Positions 45,725 to 58,516 of a stretch of DNA of 64,000 bases are shown here, piece by piece (position 1 is the first letter of the stretch; the number at the start of each line of letters is the position of its first letter). The stretch lies in NCBI RefSeq assembly GCF_030445035.2, contig NC_080678.1, positions 60,713,087 to 60,777,086 on the forward strand. The letters run 5' to 3'. This DNA comes from Dasypus novemcinctus (Eukaryota; Chordata; Mammalia; Cingulata; Dasypodidae). The notes beneath the pieces were generated by a model. The model was not told the origin of the DNA. It did no database searches and worked only from the letters and a program-made list of their open reading frames with translations. The position numbers and the translations under genes were made by a program.

Positions 45725-45900
45725 CAATATTAAGTAGTCCATTCTATAGCTGTTTTCATTGTGCCAGGCACTATTATAGACAATTTTTAAACAGAATCTC
45801 ATTTAAAATTATAAAAATTCCAACATTTAAATATTATCACTAAAATTTATAAATGACAAAACAGAGGATCAGAGAGTTCAAGAAACAAGATTAATCTTGA
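45725..45900 (-). repeat. MIR SINE, interrupted by the L1
   Basis: 'cattgtgccaggcactatt', 'aatctcatttaaaattat', 'aaatgacaaaacagaggatc' follow the complement of MIR. The few bases before 36,146 (gatgataataat) continue this copy on the other side of the L1. Confidence 0.7.
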
Positions 45901-47399
45901 ATAATATAGACATAAAGAACCATGATTTTACACTTTAGTGTGGAAAACATTTTTTCCTCTATGATACATTACCTCAAAGTATGTTTGTTGAATTAAATTT
46001 GACTGAAAGTTTTTCAAAAGAAAATGTTACCTTAAGTTTGAGCTATCAGAGAAGATTTCATAAGGCAGAAAATATCAGATTTTTTGAAAGATGGGTAGGA
46101 ATGGACATGAAAATGACACAGTAAGAGCAAAAATTTGGAAATGGTAAAATAATTATGGAAAATAAAAGTGGAAAGATATATTTGGACCAGATACAATTGT
46201 AAATTACATACAAGTAAATATTGGACTTTATTCCATGTACATTGGAGGCCATTCGACATTTTGAGCAATGGAATTGATATCAACATATTTATCACTTAAG
46301 ATTAATCAGAGAGTGGTATGTGGGTTGAATAGCATAGAGGAGATGAATATAAGATATGAGGTGATCAGGTAAGAGGTATTATAAATGGATTAAAAAACAA
46401 CTTAAGATTTGAACTATATCATTGTTGTGTTCGTCATCCTTGTATATTTAGGCTAATACTCTCAACTTAATTTTTTTATAAGTGCTTTTATTTAAAGCAA
46501 GTTTACAGTTGGTTGATTGGCTATTTTTTTTACATTTTAATCATGTGCTTTGGTGTCAAAAAATAGGTTTATTTCAGACTTGATAAGCAATTCTTTTTAG
46601 AAAAATAATATATTAGAAAGTAAATATTTTCCAACCTTTGCCCAGATTATTCTGTAGAGAAAGATGTTGTTAATCTGTTTGATAAAGGGCAATGATCATA
46701 CTGTCACAAATTCTTTAAAAGTTGTTCTTCCTCAGACATTTCAGCCAGAATAATCAATGACTAATTCACTACTGGAAATAGTTAAAGGCATGTTGCAAAA
46801 GAACCAAATTTGTATAACACTTGCTATACTCAACCTAAGAGGGCTTTAAAACATTATGAATTATAATGTCTTGGACCAGGTTATTTATAGATCAGTAGTG
46901 AAAATAAACTACTTTTGTACAGATTATTATTTATGCCACAAGCTATCTCCTTTTCTTAAACAATAAATTCTTCTCTTTTTTTCCTTTAAGTGATTGATTT
47001 TACTTGTCTAAATTAAGAGTAAAATGGGGTGATATTTACATTTCAAATATAAATTTAACTTCTCCATTAGAAATATTTCTGCCTATCATTGGCAGCACAG
47101 GTTCAAGAGAATTGTCGTACCACAGAAAAACCCAGCAGGAACATGATTGTGGGAATAAGAAGCACTAATCATCCAAAGGTACATATTACAAATCATTTAT
47201 CAGAAAAGGTATTAAAATTTAGCATTGAGCTGAAATGTCTTATCAGAAACAATATTGTATGCTCAATTCTGTAATTACATTTTTCTGGACACACAGAAAA
47301 TAATATTTTCCAGATTCCCTTGTGGTTATGTTGTTTCCAAGTAACTGGGTTCTGATAGAGTAATTAACTGATTTTCAAATATTTAACCAACATTGCATA
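45901..47399. other. AT-rich unique sequence
   Basis: No repeat recognised. It includes the candidate exon at 47,096-47,178. Confidence 0.3.
47096..47178 (+). other. Candidate host exon, weak
   Basis: An acceptor-like ctatcattggcag precedes and AAAG|gtacat follows. One frame is open and has coding-like composition (AQVQENCRTTEKPSRNMIVG...). The pyrimidine tract is weak, and the open frame does not join in phase with the candidate at 34,856. Low confidence. Confidence 0.2.
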
Positions 47400-48243
47400 C
47401 CACTTGGTCCTAGAGTATATTTTTAAACAGTTTTGGATTTTATGTGCTAATATTGTGTCGATGATATTTGCATCAATGTTCATGAGAGATATTAACCAGT
47501 AGTTTTCCTTTTATGAAATGCCTTTGTGTGGGGTTGGTATTGGGGGATGCCGGCCTCATAGAATGAATTAGGAGTGTTCTCACTGCTTCTATTTCCTGAA
47601 AGAAACTATAGAGAATTTTATTACAGTCTTGTTTGGTGAATTTCATGAAGTTTGGTACTTTCTTTTTGTAAGGTTATCCATTATTGACTCCATCTCTTTA
47701 CTAGATATAGGCCTTTGCAGATTATCTATTTCTTCTTCTGAGAATTTTGGTAGTTTGAGTTGCTTAAGGAATTGGTCCAATTAATCTAAGTTATTAAAGT
47801 TGTGAGCATAGAGTTCATAGTATTTCTTTATTTTTATTTTAATGTACTTGGAATCAGTAGTTATGGAACCTCATTCATTTCTTATATCCATAATTTGTGT
47901 CTTCTCTCTTCTTTTATCACCTGAGTAAATGTTTAATAAGTTTATTGATCTTTTCAAGAACCAGTTTTTAGATTTGTTAATTTTGACCATTTTTCTGTTT
48001 TCAATATTATTGCTTATTGTTCTAGCTTTGATTATTTATTTTCTTCTGCTTGCTGTAATCCTAAATTGCTCTTCTTTCTCTGAAGTAGAAGTTTAAATTA
48101 TTGATTTTAGACCATTCTTCTTTAAGATATGCATTTAAAACTATGTTTTTTTCTCTAAGCATTGCTTTTACTGCAATCCACAAATTTTGTTAAGTTGCAT
48201 TTCATTTTCTTATAGTTCAAAATATTTTGAAATTTCTTCTAAA
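47400..48243 (-). mobile_element. Old L1, antisense ORF2 (reverse-transcriptase part)
   Basis: Complement of ORF2: 'gatgccggcctcatagaatg', 'tctatttcctgaaagaaac', 'tgactccatctctttact', 'tatttcttcttctgag', 'aattggtccaatt' correspond to the segments between the endonuclease and the reverse-transcriptase core. The left half, with 'gatatttgcatcaatgttc', is the LNKILANRI-side region. No frame remains. Confidence 0.7.
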
Positions 48244-48425
48244 ACTATTTTTTTTTTTGAGGTGCCAGGGGCTAGGACTTGAACCCAGGACCTTGTATGT
48301 GGGAAGGCAGCACTCAAGCACTGAGCCAGTTTCCCTGAGTTGGCATCCTCATTTATTTTGCTTGTTGTCTGTGTTTGTTCTTTCAGGACAGTACTTCCAC
48401 AATTCGCAAGAGGTTGAGGGACAAA
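48244..48425 (-). mobile_element. tRNA-derived SINE (DAS-like)
   Basis: On the minus strand the B-box complement 'cttgaacccaggaccttgta' and A-box complement 'actgagccagtttccc' follow a T-run (48,247-48,258). A second, shortened part continues to the right. Confidence 0.75.
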
Positions 48426-49080
48426 GATGAAGAAGCCAAAACAACAAACGTGAGTTTCCAAGTCCCACAGGGGCTGGAAAGGGCTCATCTCCCCCACCCC
48501 CATAATATTAAGCTGGGTTAAAACCCCTGGCTCATTGCAGCTGACTGAGAAGGGAGCAGACAGTGTCTTTTCAGTCAGCTGTTACAAGGGAAACAGGATG
48601 GGGAGTCAGGGGTATTTCTTCAGTGAATTTGGCCATCAGTGCTCACTTTGTAAAAGGCGAAAGATTTATGCAATTCTGAAGAGAAACCAGAGTTATCAGA
48701 GCCTACTTTGAATCTTGGGTCTGCAAGACCAAAACAAAAGAAAACAGAGAGAGATATGCCTCTGTGGACAGGTGTGCCAATGAGTACCATCTGCTGGCTA
48801 GTCTGTAAATTGCATGGACAAAAACTGCACTTGGGTCTCTCTGTTCTCTAATTTCTGAGAGAAAATCTGTGCCCATTAATGAGTCCCTGGCACAATTATG
48901 ATAACTTAAGCTGAGCAATTTTAAAGACTTAGGATAAGTTGAAACACATATCAAAGAAGAACTGTGAAAAAATAACAATAGGCAAGTGAGAGAAATTGGC
49001 CATCAGAGTAAATTCACCAACACATTCAGATGCATAGACATCAGTAAAAAGTTACAAGTCATACTAAGAAACAGGACAAG

Positions 49081-50012
49081 ATGACCCAGCCAAAGAAGCA
49101 AATCAAATATCCTGAAGAGATACAGGATTTAAGACAATTAATCAGTGATAATCAAATGATTCTCCTAAACCAATTTAAAGAATTGAAAGAAAATAAGTCT
49201 AAAGAGATAAAGGATATTAAGAAGAAAGTGGGTGAGCATAAAGAACAATTTGAAAGCCTGCAAAGAAAAGTGCCAGACTTTATGGGAATGAAAGTCATGA
49301 TGGATGAGATTAAAAATATATTAGAGGCATATAAGAGCAGATTTGAATTGCTTTAAGATAGAATTAGTGATTTCAAAGACAGAACATCTGAACTGGAAAA
49401 GACAGGAGAACAGAAAGAGAAGAGAATGGAAAAAGTGGAACAGGGTCTCAGGGAATTGAATGCAATGTGAAATGCAAATCCATACACATTATTGATGTCC
49501 CAGAAGGAGAAGAAAATGGAAAGGGGGCAGAAGAAATATTTGAGGAAATAATGACTGAAAACTTCTCAACCATTATGAAAGATATAAATATCAAAATCCA
49601 AAAAGGACAATGTACCCAAACAGAATAAATCTGGAGACCTACCCCAAAATACCTAGTATTCAGAATGACTATATCAGAGACAAAGAGAAGATTCTGAAAG
49701 CAGCAAGAGAAAAGCAAAGCATCAAAACATACAAAGGAAACTTGATAAGATTAAGTGTTAACCTCACATCAGAAACTATGGAGGTGAGAAGAAAGTGGTA
49801 TGCTGTATTTAAGGTACTGAAAGAGAAAAAACTGCCAGTCAGTAATTCTGTATATAGCAAAACTGTCCTTCAGAAATCAGCGTGAGTTCAAGCTCTTCAC
49901 TGACAAACAAAACCTGATAGAATATACTAGGAAAAGTTCAGTTTTGCAAGGGATACTAAAGGGACTGCTGCAGCCAGAAAGGGAAAAACAAGGAGAGATG
50001 TGGAGAAGAGAG
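49081..50012 (+). pseudogene. L1 ORF1 remnant
   Basis: The first 91 codons (49,081-49,356) are open and form the coiled-coil part (FKELKENKSKEIKDIKKKVG, VMMDEIKNILEAYKSRFE). A stop follows. The RNA-binding part appears in another frame around 49,485-49,560, and the C-terminal part at 49,610-49,885 (REKQSIKTYKGNLIRLSVNL, SETMEVRRKWYAVFKVLKEK). The MTQPKKQIKYP start aligns with the ORF1 start of the young element. Non-functional. Confidence 0.85.
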
Positions 50013-50100
50013 TAGAAATGATGATTACTAGAAAGGGTAAATTAAAGGGCAAAAAAGATAGACAATAGTAGGATATGAAAACAGAGAGCCAAAACCAAAA

Positions 50101-53100
50101 TGGATAAAGTAAGTAATGCCTTTACAGTAATAACATTGAATGTTAATTGCTTGAACACCCAAATCAAAAGACATAGACTGATAGAATGGATTAAAAAATA
50201 TGAGCCATCAGACATAAGGACACAACCAGTTTAAAAGTGAAAGGTTGAAGAAAGATATTCCATACAAATAGTAATTAAAAAAACAGCTGAAGTTGCAACT
50301 CTAATATTAGACAGTATAGATTTTAAAAGCAAAGATGTTATATAATATATAAGATGAAGAAGGTCATTATATATTAATAAAAGGGATAATTCACCAAGAA
50401 GAAATAAACATACAAAATATTTATGCACCTAACATCAGTGTCCCAAGATACATGGGGCACACACTGGCAAACTGAAGGGAAAAATAGATTTCTCTTCAAT
50501 AATAGCTGGACACTTCAATACACCACTCTCAGTATTGGATAGAACATCTGGAAAGAAGATAAATAAAGAAAAAGAGAATTGAGTAATATAATAAATGAAC
50601 TAGACCTAACAGATATCTATAGAGCATTTCTCCCCAAAACTTGCAGAATATACTTTTTTTTTTCAAGTGCCCATGGATCCTTCTCTAAGATAGACCATAT
50701 GATGGACAACAAGACAAGTCTAAATAAATTTTAAAAGATTGAAATTATACAAAACACTTTCTCTGATCATAACAGAATGAAGCTAGAAAGCAACAATGGA
50801 CAGTAAAAAGGGAAAATTCCCAACTATTTGGAAATTAAACAACACACTCTAAAATAATCAGTGGGTCAAAGAAGAAATTGCAAGAGAATTCAGCAAATAT
50901 CTTGATATGAATTAAAATGAGAACACAACATATCAAAACCTGTGGGACACCACAAAGTCAGTGCTGAGAGGGAAATTTATACATTCTTACATTAATGTAA
51001 ATTCTTACATTAAAAAATAAGTAAGAGCTAAAAGTGAAGACCTAACTGCACACCTGGAGGAACTAGAAAAAGAACAGCAAACTAATTCCAAAAAAAAACT
51101 GAAAGAAAGACTTAGTAAAGATCAGAGAAGAAATAAATAAAATTGGGGGAAAAAAAACAATAGAGAGAATCAAAAAACCAAAAATTGGTTCTTTTATAAT
51201 ATCAACAAAATTGACAAACACTTTGTTAGACTGACAAAGAAAAACAGAGAGAGATACAAATAAAATCAGAAATGAGAGGGGATACATTACCACTGATCCC
51301 ACAAAAACAAGAGATCATAGGAGGATACTGTGAATAACTGTATGCCAAAACCTAGAAAATATAGATGAGATGGACAAATTCCTAGAAACACACAAACCAC
51401 CTACACTGACCCTAGAAGAAATACAAGATCTCAACAAACCAATCAAAAGTGAAGAGATCAAAATAGTCATTAAAACCTCCAAAGATGAGAAGCCCAAGAC
51501 CAGATGGCTTCACAGGTAAATTCTACCAATCATTCAAAGACGATCTAATACCAAGCTTGCTCTAGCTCTTCCAAAAAATTGTACAGGAAAGAGTGTTATC
51601 AAATTCATTCTATGAAGCCAACATCACCCTAATACCAAAACTAGATAAAGATACCATGAAATAAGAAAATTATAGATGGATATCTCTAATAAATATAGAT
51701 GCAAGAATCCTCAACAAAATGCTAGCAAACAGAATCCAAAAGCACATTCAAAGAATTATACACCACAATCAAGTGGGTTCTATCCCAGGTATGCAAGAGT
51801 GGTTCAACACAAGAAAATCAATTAGTGTAATAAACCACATTAATAAACTGAAGAAGGAAAATCATATGTACCTCTCTATTGAGGCAGTGAAAACATTTGA
51901 CAAAATATAGCACCTTTTCTTGATAAAAACACTCTGAAAGATAGGAATAGAAGGAAGCTTTCTCAAAATGGTAAAGTTCATATATGAAAAACCTACAACT
52001 AGCACTGTACTCAACAGTGAAAAACTGAAAGCTTTCCCAATGAGATCAGGAACAAGACAAGGATGCTCATTTTCACCATTATTGTTCAATATTGTGGTAG
52101 AAGTTTTAGGTAGAGCAATTAGGCTAAACAAAAAAATAAAAGGCACCCAAATAGGAAGGAAAGAAGTAACATTTTCCCTATTTGCTAATGACATGATCCT
52201 ATATCTAGAAAATTCTGAAAAATCCACAGCAAAATTTTTAGAATTAATAGACAAGTTCAGCAAAGTGGCTGGAGACAAGTTTAACACTCAAAAATCAACA
52301 GCATTTCTGTACACTACTGATGTGCAATCTGAGGAGGATTTCAGAAAAACATTCCATTTATAAACAGCAACTAAAACAATAAAATATTTAGGATTAAATT
52401 TATCCAAAGATATAAAAGACCTGTATTCAGAAAACTGCAAAACATTGCTAAAAGAAACCAAAGAAGATTTAAATAAATGCTCATGGATTGGAAGACTAAA
52501 TATTGTTAAGGTATCAATTCTACCCAAAATGATTTACAGACTCAACACAATCCCAATAAAAATCCCAACAGCCTTTTTTGCAGAAATCAAAAAAGCCAAT
52601 AATCAATTTATTTAGAAGGTTAATGGGACCCAAAATAGCAAAAATGTCTTAAGAAAGAAGAACAAAGTTGAAGGATTCCCACTCCCTGAATTTAAAACAT
52701 AGTGTTTTGCTCCAGTGGTAAGAACAGCATAGTACTAGCATAAGGATGGACTAATTGGCCAAAGAATCAAGAATTCAGAAATTGACCCTCACATCTACAG
52801 TCAACTGAATTTTGACAAAGCTGTTAAGCCCACCTATCTGGGACAGAATAGTCTATTCAGCAGATAGCACTGGGAGAACTGGACAGACATATCCAAAAGA
52901 AAAAAAAAAGACCCTTATCTCACACCTTATACAAAAATTAACTCAAAGTGGATTAACTCAAGGACCTAAATAAATAATAACAATCATAAAACTCCTAGAA
53001 GAAAATGTAGGAAATCATCTTCAAGATCTTGTGGTAGGCAGCAGTTTCTTAAACCTTACACCCAAAGCACCAGCAACAAAAGAAAAAGTAGATAAATGAG

Positions 53101-54190
53101 ACCTCCTTAAAATTCATCACATTTGCGCCTCAAAGGACTTTGTCAAAAGGGTGAAAAGGCAGCCAGCTCAATGGGAGAAAATATTTGGCAATCACTTATC
53201 TGATAAGGCTTTAATATCCATGACATATAAGGAGATCATACAACTTAACAAAAGACAATTCTCCAATTAAAAAATGGGCAAAAGAGGAAGCAACTGTGGC
53301 TCAATCGATTGGGCTCCCATCTACCATATGGGCACCATATGGGAGGCCCTGAGTTCACATCACAGGACCTGCTGTGAAGGCAAGCTGGCCTGGGCCCTGT
53401 GGAGAATTGACTGCCTGCACTGCACGGAGAGCTGACCACCCATGCCCACGGAGAGCTAGTGCAGCAAGATGAACAAAGGGAGACAAGCAGACACAGAAGA
53501 ATGCATAGCGAATGGACACAGAGAGCAGATAGCAAACAAGCAGCAAGGGGAGGGGGGGATAAATGAATGAATGAATAAATGAATGAATGAATGAATAAAA
53601 TGAACTATTTTAAAAAATGGGCAAAGGACTTTGAAAGAAGATTTTCCAAAGAATAAATGCAAATGGTGAAGAAACACATGAAAAAATGTTCAAGATCACT
53701 AGCAATTAGGGAAATGAAAATCAACACTACAATGAGATATCATTTCATACCTATTAGACTGGCTGCTGTTAAAAAGTTGGTAACTAAATGTTGGTGAGGA
53801 TGTGGTGAGATAGGAACACTTAATCACTGTTGGTGGGAATGTAGAATGGTACAGCCACTGTGGAGGACTGTTTGGCAGTTCCTAAGGAAATTCAATATAG
53901 ACTTGCCATGGGACCCAGCAATACCATTGCTAGGTATACTGCCAGAAGAGTGTGGTGACACAAATAGACATCTGCACACTGATGTTCATAGCAGCATTAT
54001 TAATAGTAAACAAAAGTTGGATAAAACCCAGGTGTTCATCAACTGATGAATGGATAAGCAAATTGTGGTGCATACACGTGATGGTGTATGCATATGTATG
54101 AATATTATGCAGTGGTAAGAAGAAATGAAGTTGTGAAAAATGTAACAACATGGATGAACCTGGAGGGCATTATGTTGAGTGAAGCAAGCC
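50101..54190 (+). pseudogene. L1 ORF2 remnant
   Basis: Starts at the endonuclease ('gtaataacattgaatgttaa') and runs through all ORF2 blocks. The piece 51,719-51,910 holds [28 protein letters not shown]. The piece 51,968-52,363 holds [23 protein letters not shown] and LFANDMILYLEN, in which the catalytic FADD has become FAND (about 52,180-52,191). The late region at 53,846-54,046 has the [17 protein letters not shown] segment. Many stops and a SINE separate the pieces. Confidence 0.9.
53283..53609 (+). mobile_element. tRNA-Ala-derived SINE (DAS-like), full length, with TSD
   Basis: Head 'aactgtggctcaatcgattg' (A box) and 'tgagttcacatca' (B box), then a body with 'gcaagctggcctgggccc' and repeated 'ggagagct', then 'gaatggacacagagagcaga', 'caaacaagcagcaagggg', and an (aatg)n tail at 53,562-53,600. 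The 16-base TSD ttaaaaaatgggcaaa lies at 53,267-53,282 and 53,610-53,625 and is L1 ORF2 sequence, as expected for an insertion into that element. The body agrees with 1,950-2,250, so both belong to one family. Confidence 0.9.
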
Positions 54191-54330
54191 AGACACCAAA
54201 GGACAAATATTGTGCTATTAGGAACTAAATATATTGTTTGAAATATAAATATATTATGTGAAATACAAATATAGGTAAAATTGCATACACAAGACTGTTT
54301 TTCTTTAAAGCAGAACAAATGTAGGGTAAT

Positions 54331-54665
54331 GCTACAAAATATTAATATCAGACAAAGAAATTATACTAATTGAAGGAAACCAGACACAGAGTAGTATATA
54401 TTCTTTGATTCCATTCATATAAAATGTAAATATAAATCAGTTTAGTTTGTGAAGCTGAAATTAGATTAGTGGTTATGCAGGACTGGGGAAAGTGCTAAAT
54501 GGGGGTGAAGTTTTTCTTTTTGGAGTAATAAAATTGTTCTAAAATTTTTGAGATGATGAATATACAACATTGTGGTTATACTAAAAGTCATTGATTATAC
54601 ACTTTGGATAGATTATATGGTATGTGGATATATCTCAATAAAACTGTTTAATAAATAATTATTGA
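54331..54665 (+). mobile_element. L1 3' end fragment
   Basis: 'ctttgattccattcatataa', 'cagtttagtttgtgaagc'-type text, 'cattgattatacactttgg' and 'gatatatctcaataaaactg' plus a short A tail. It is the same 3'UTR type as at 2,450-2,745. It may belong to a separate insertion next to the preceding element. Confidence 0.65.
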
Positions 54666-54689
54666 AGGAAAAAAATTAACATCTTTACT

Positions 54690-55018
54690 AATAGAATCCT
54701 CTGGTGGCTTGGAATTATGTACCCCACACTGGAGAGAGAGAAAATATGGGGAGCAGTCAGAAGCTATAAGTCAACAGAACCCAGAGGAGGAAGGAGAAAA
54801 CATTGTCATGTACATTGCCATTTGACAGGAAAGCCAAAGAACCCAAAGATTGCTGGCAGCCAGTCCCAGAATGCTAGTCTTCAGGCAGAAAGTATCACCT
54901 TGCTGATGCCTCAATTTTGGATTTTTCTTAACCTCAAAACTGTGAGACAATAAATTCCTTTGTTAAATCAGCCCACTGTATGGTATTTGTTTCAGCAGCT
55001 AGGAAATTAAGTCCTTGA
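54690..55018 (+). mobile_element. LTR-like/medium-reiteration repeat
   Basis: Ends with 'caataaattcctttgttaa', 'cccactgtatggtatttg' and 'tttcagcagctaggaaatt'. The complement of 58,517-58,610 has the same arrangement, so the two are related copies in opposite orientation. An aataaa signal precedes the end, as in LTRs. Not coding. Confidence 0.55.
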
Positions 55019-56150
55019 GTGTTTTGTTTTATGTAAGAAATTATTTCTGTTCCTTTAAGTGAAAAAGATGCAATTTTGATAAACAGTTATTTTTTCTGTG
55101 GTCTGTGCTCGATTCTTTCTGAAATAATTGCTTTGCTAACTTGATTAATTTAGTGCATCTGTCTTTTCTTTTTCTCAGTTATCCTTGTGGTTACCACAGT
55201 ATTATATTCTTCCATTTCTCTCTATTAAAAAAAAAAAAAAAACATTTAAATTGAGGAAGGGGAGTATGCCTTTATTTCAAATAATGAAGCCAGGCCCCTT
55301 TGCAATATATTCATAGAAAACAGGTAGATTTATTGTGAGCCTTAATTGCTGAATTAGTTATTTTAAATCTATTTATTTACTCATTAACTCGTATAAATTT
55401 TTTTTTCATTATGAGAAAAATACACTTAGAATCATTTTGTGGTACTTGTAGGGGTTTTACCATGAGTTGATAATAACTGACAGTCCAAAGGAGAAATTCT
55501 CTGCACAGCATTCAATAAAGCACTATTCTATTTCTGATTAATGACTTCAGTGTTAGGGAGATGTATAAATACATCAAAGCAGCCAACTGTGTTATTGAAT
55601 TACTAAAGTAATAAAAATTAACTCCAACATTTATCTGAAATATTATACTTTTCATAACATTCCCCCTTGGTTTGTTCTAAATTCTGGAGAAATAAGACTA
55701 AATATAAAGATTATTCTATAATGTTCAAAAATGTCCATCATATATCCCCTAAGAATCCTTTAAGCTTTTATGGATTTCTTCAAATACTTTCTTCATAATT
55801 ATTGTAATCTCTCTCAGTCAGTTCCAGCTTTCCTTAACTCAGAAAGGGGCAGGGAAACAACCAAGCTTTCACATTTGATAGTAACATAAGCTCTTTCAAA
55901 ACAAGGCTTCATGACGATGAGCTTCACTATTTCCTAAGTCAGGAATTCTTACATATAGCTATATCATCCAAATCAACAAAAGATGAAACATCCCAGGTCA
56001 CTTGAAATGCTAAACCTTCACTCTCAGTTGACGTCTCCCTTGATGCCCCTAAAATATTAGTGGTTAATTATATGTTTATCTGAACACCATTTAATAACCC
56101 CTTAGTAATATTTAAAAATTATAATTGATAGTTTTTTGGTCGGTTCCCAT
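55019..56150. other. AT-rich unique sequence
   Basis: No gene or family recognised. An A-run at 55,227-55,243 is present. Confidence 0.3.
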
Positions 56151-56154
56151 AAAA

Positions 56155-56280
56155 AGATGATAAAGGACTTAAGGACAGGAACCCTGTCTTATTTATCATC
56201 ATAACCCCTGTGTCTAACTGGCATACAGAAATAACTCAATACATAATTGTTGAATGGATACATTAACTGATTAATTAACA
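56155..56280 (+). repeat. L2 LINE 3' tail
   Basis: 'ggacaggaaccctgtcttat', 'cccctgtgtctaactggca', 'aataactcaatacataattg' and 'ttgaatggataca' follow the L2 3' end. Confidence 0.6.
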
Positions 56281-57595
56281 TTCTAATTCCATTGCCCTCA
56301 TTCCAGGTCCATATTGATCTACTGATCAATGCTCTTTTTTTCAGAGTTATACAGAATTAAGATATGATAAGAGTAGTGAGATTGATGCTGTTTTCTGAAA
56401 AATATTAGAATGGATTATTAAACTGAAAGTTTCTAAGGTTCTAACAAATGTTTAGGAGCCCATTTAGGTTTATTAACCTAATTCAAGTCAAGATACTTCA
56501 TTATTATCTTACTGTGACTAGACTACATTTCAGTCGAAAATTAGAGATAAAAGTTTCTTTACTTTTTCAGGAAATTCAGTTTTTCCCATAATGTCTCTGC
56601 TAACTGAATTCAGAGTAGTGAGCTATAACCCTGATTACCAAGTCTGTTGACCCATTGCAAAAATAATTAGGAGAGTTCATTAAAAGCTTAGATTCTTTGA
56701 CCCTTCATCCAGAAATTTAGTCTCAATAAGTCTGGACTTTTACCCCAAATCTGCAAATTAACTAATAATTCTAGGTAATTAAGATGTAGTCCTCCTCACA
56801 TTGACATTTGGCAAACTTTGATCTAGAGAGCTTTAATGCTTTATCACTTTTATCTTAGTGGCAGGTTTAAAGGGGAATCTTTTTTTCTATTCAGGTTAAA
56901 ATATTTAGAATTTCCTTTAATTTAGAAAGCAATTTTGTTTCAGGTATGACATTAAAATCATCTGAAGTTTGTCACTATTTCTCCCTCAGTGTTGTTTTAA
57001 ACATCAAGATACAGAAATATGTAAAAATATTATTTTCCAAATTTTCTGTTGACATTACTGGCCTAGTAGGATAGTTTCCTCAGATAAGAACACTGCCTTC
57101 TTGTTTGGTTGGCTCTTCACACTATCTCAGGCGCAAATCCTGAATATTTAACCATCTAGTTATGAATTCAAGATAAAGTGAAAATGTTTAGTTTGAAAAT
57201 AACGTACTAGGAACAGAATGGAATTTAAGAAATCATTTAAATTGTGATTTAAGAAAAGTCAAGAACACAACATAAAAAATTCTTTTTTTTTAAGAAAAAC
57301 CTTAGAGAGGCAGATGGAGGGACCCATAGAGAGTTGGGCAGAGAGAGATGGGAAGATTAAAACTCAAGGTTACATAAACGTCCAGAATTAAAACTTGGAT
57401 CCACAGACAAACACCCACAATGAAGCCAACAGAGGGAAAGAGGGAATCCCTGATTTCAAATACATCAGTTATTCCACATTGCTCTTTGAAGGAAATCTTA
57501 GTCTTCCCCATGACCTCTATCCATCCTTGGTCCTGGCTGCTGACCTCCTTGGTCACTGGTTAAGAACATACCCTTAGCTTCAATGACTTTCTCTT
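56281..57595. other. Unassigned sequence
   Basis: AT-rich; short chance frames only. No repeat or gene recognised. Confidence 0.3.
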
Positions 57596-57880
57596 GGTTC
57601 ACAGCCAGCGGGGCTCTTCTTGGCCTCAGGGCATTTGAACATGCTGTTTCCTCTGCTCAGAATGTCTACTTCTCCCATATCTCTGTAATTCCCTCCTGTC
57701 CTTCAGGCCTGAGCTTAAATGTCACTCTCTCAGTGGGGTTTCCATGACTAAGCCCCATTCCTTTCCCTGAATTCTCAGTGCTGCCTGGGTCTACCCTTTA
57801 TATACTTTATCATCATAATTAGTGTTAACTTTACTGTGAGTTTACTTTATTGTATGTAGGACACATGTAAAGAGAATATC
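57596..57880 (+). repeat. L2 LINE 3' end
   Basis: 'tgctgtttcctctgctcag', 'aatgtctacttctcccatat', 'tccttcaggcctgagctta', 'aatgtcactctctcagtgg' and 'tttccatgactaag' are the well-known L2 phrases in order. Confidence 0.8.
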
Positions 57881-57959
57881 ATGAAATATATTTTAATGGT
57901 TATCAAAGATGTTTTCTTCACTGCCTGATTTCCTTTTGTTCACTTCATTTTTCCTTTGT

Positions 57960-58400
57960 ATCTCTATTAATGTTTTAAAAACTATTGATGTGTATATTCC
58001 ATACAGTGACACTCACAGATCTTTAGTATATAGTTTAAGGTTTGACTTGTGAAGATATATTATTTATAGCACTCCAGAAAGTTCTCTCCTGCTCTTTCCA
58101 ACTTAAACCAGTCCCTCACCTCTTCTCCCTAACCAGAGATAATCATTTTTTTTAATTTCTTTCATAGATTTTAGAACTTCGTGCCAATTAAATCACTTAA
58201 TATGTACCAGGATGGTTCCTTCGCTGTGCATAATTATAATGAGAATCAACCACTTTCTTGTGAGTATATCATGTTTATCCTATTTCATTTCTGAGTAGTA
58301 CTCTATTATATAGTTATTTGTTCATTTTCCTGTTGATGGATGGTTAATATGTCTCCAGTTGTTGACTATTAAAAATAAAACTATCATGATCATTCAGTTA
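57960..58400 (-). mobile_element. Old L1, antisense 3' part
   Basis: 'ttcatttctgagtagtactc', 'tattatatagttatttgttc', 'ttttcctgttgatggatgg' and 'ccagttgttgactatta' are the complement of the late ORF2 region coding the Asp-Glu-Trp-Ile and Trp-Tyr segments. Left border uncertain. Confidence 0.6.
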
Positions 58401-58516
58401 CAGAAAATGAGATATCATCTATGTTGTTATTTAAGAAAAATCAGTAATACAATATCTGGAAATGAGTACCAAATTATTTGAGAATACCTGGAGAATGAAA
58501 TAAAATGGAAATGGTG

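Larger units (their letters stand above)
48430..54330 (+). mobile_element. Old, near full-length L1, decayed, with nested SINE
   Basis: A probable 5' leader (48,430-49,080) is followed by an ORF1 remnant, an ORF2 remnant (about 50,101-54,190) and the start of a 3'UTR. Order and spacing match the young L1 but stops and indels are frequent. The SINE at 53,283-53,609 interrupts the ORF2 3' part. ORF1 and ORF2 are more like the 36-kb element than like the one at 16 kb. Confidence 0.85.

Noticed and set aside
53562-53600. (aatg)n short tandem repeat as an independent microsatellite
   Set aside because: It is the tail of the SINE, inside its TSDs.
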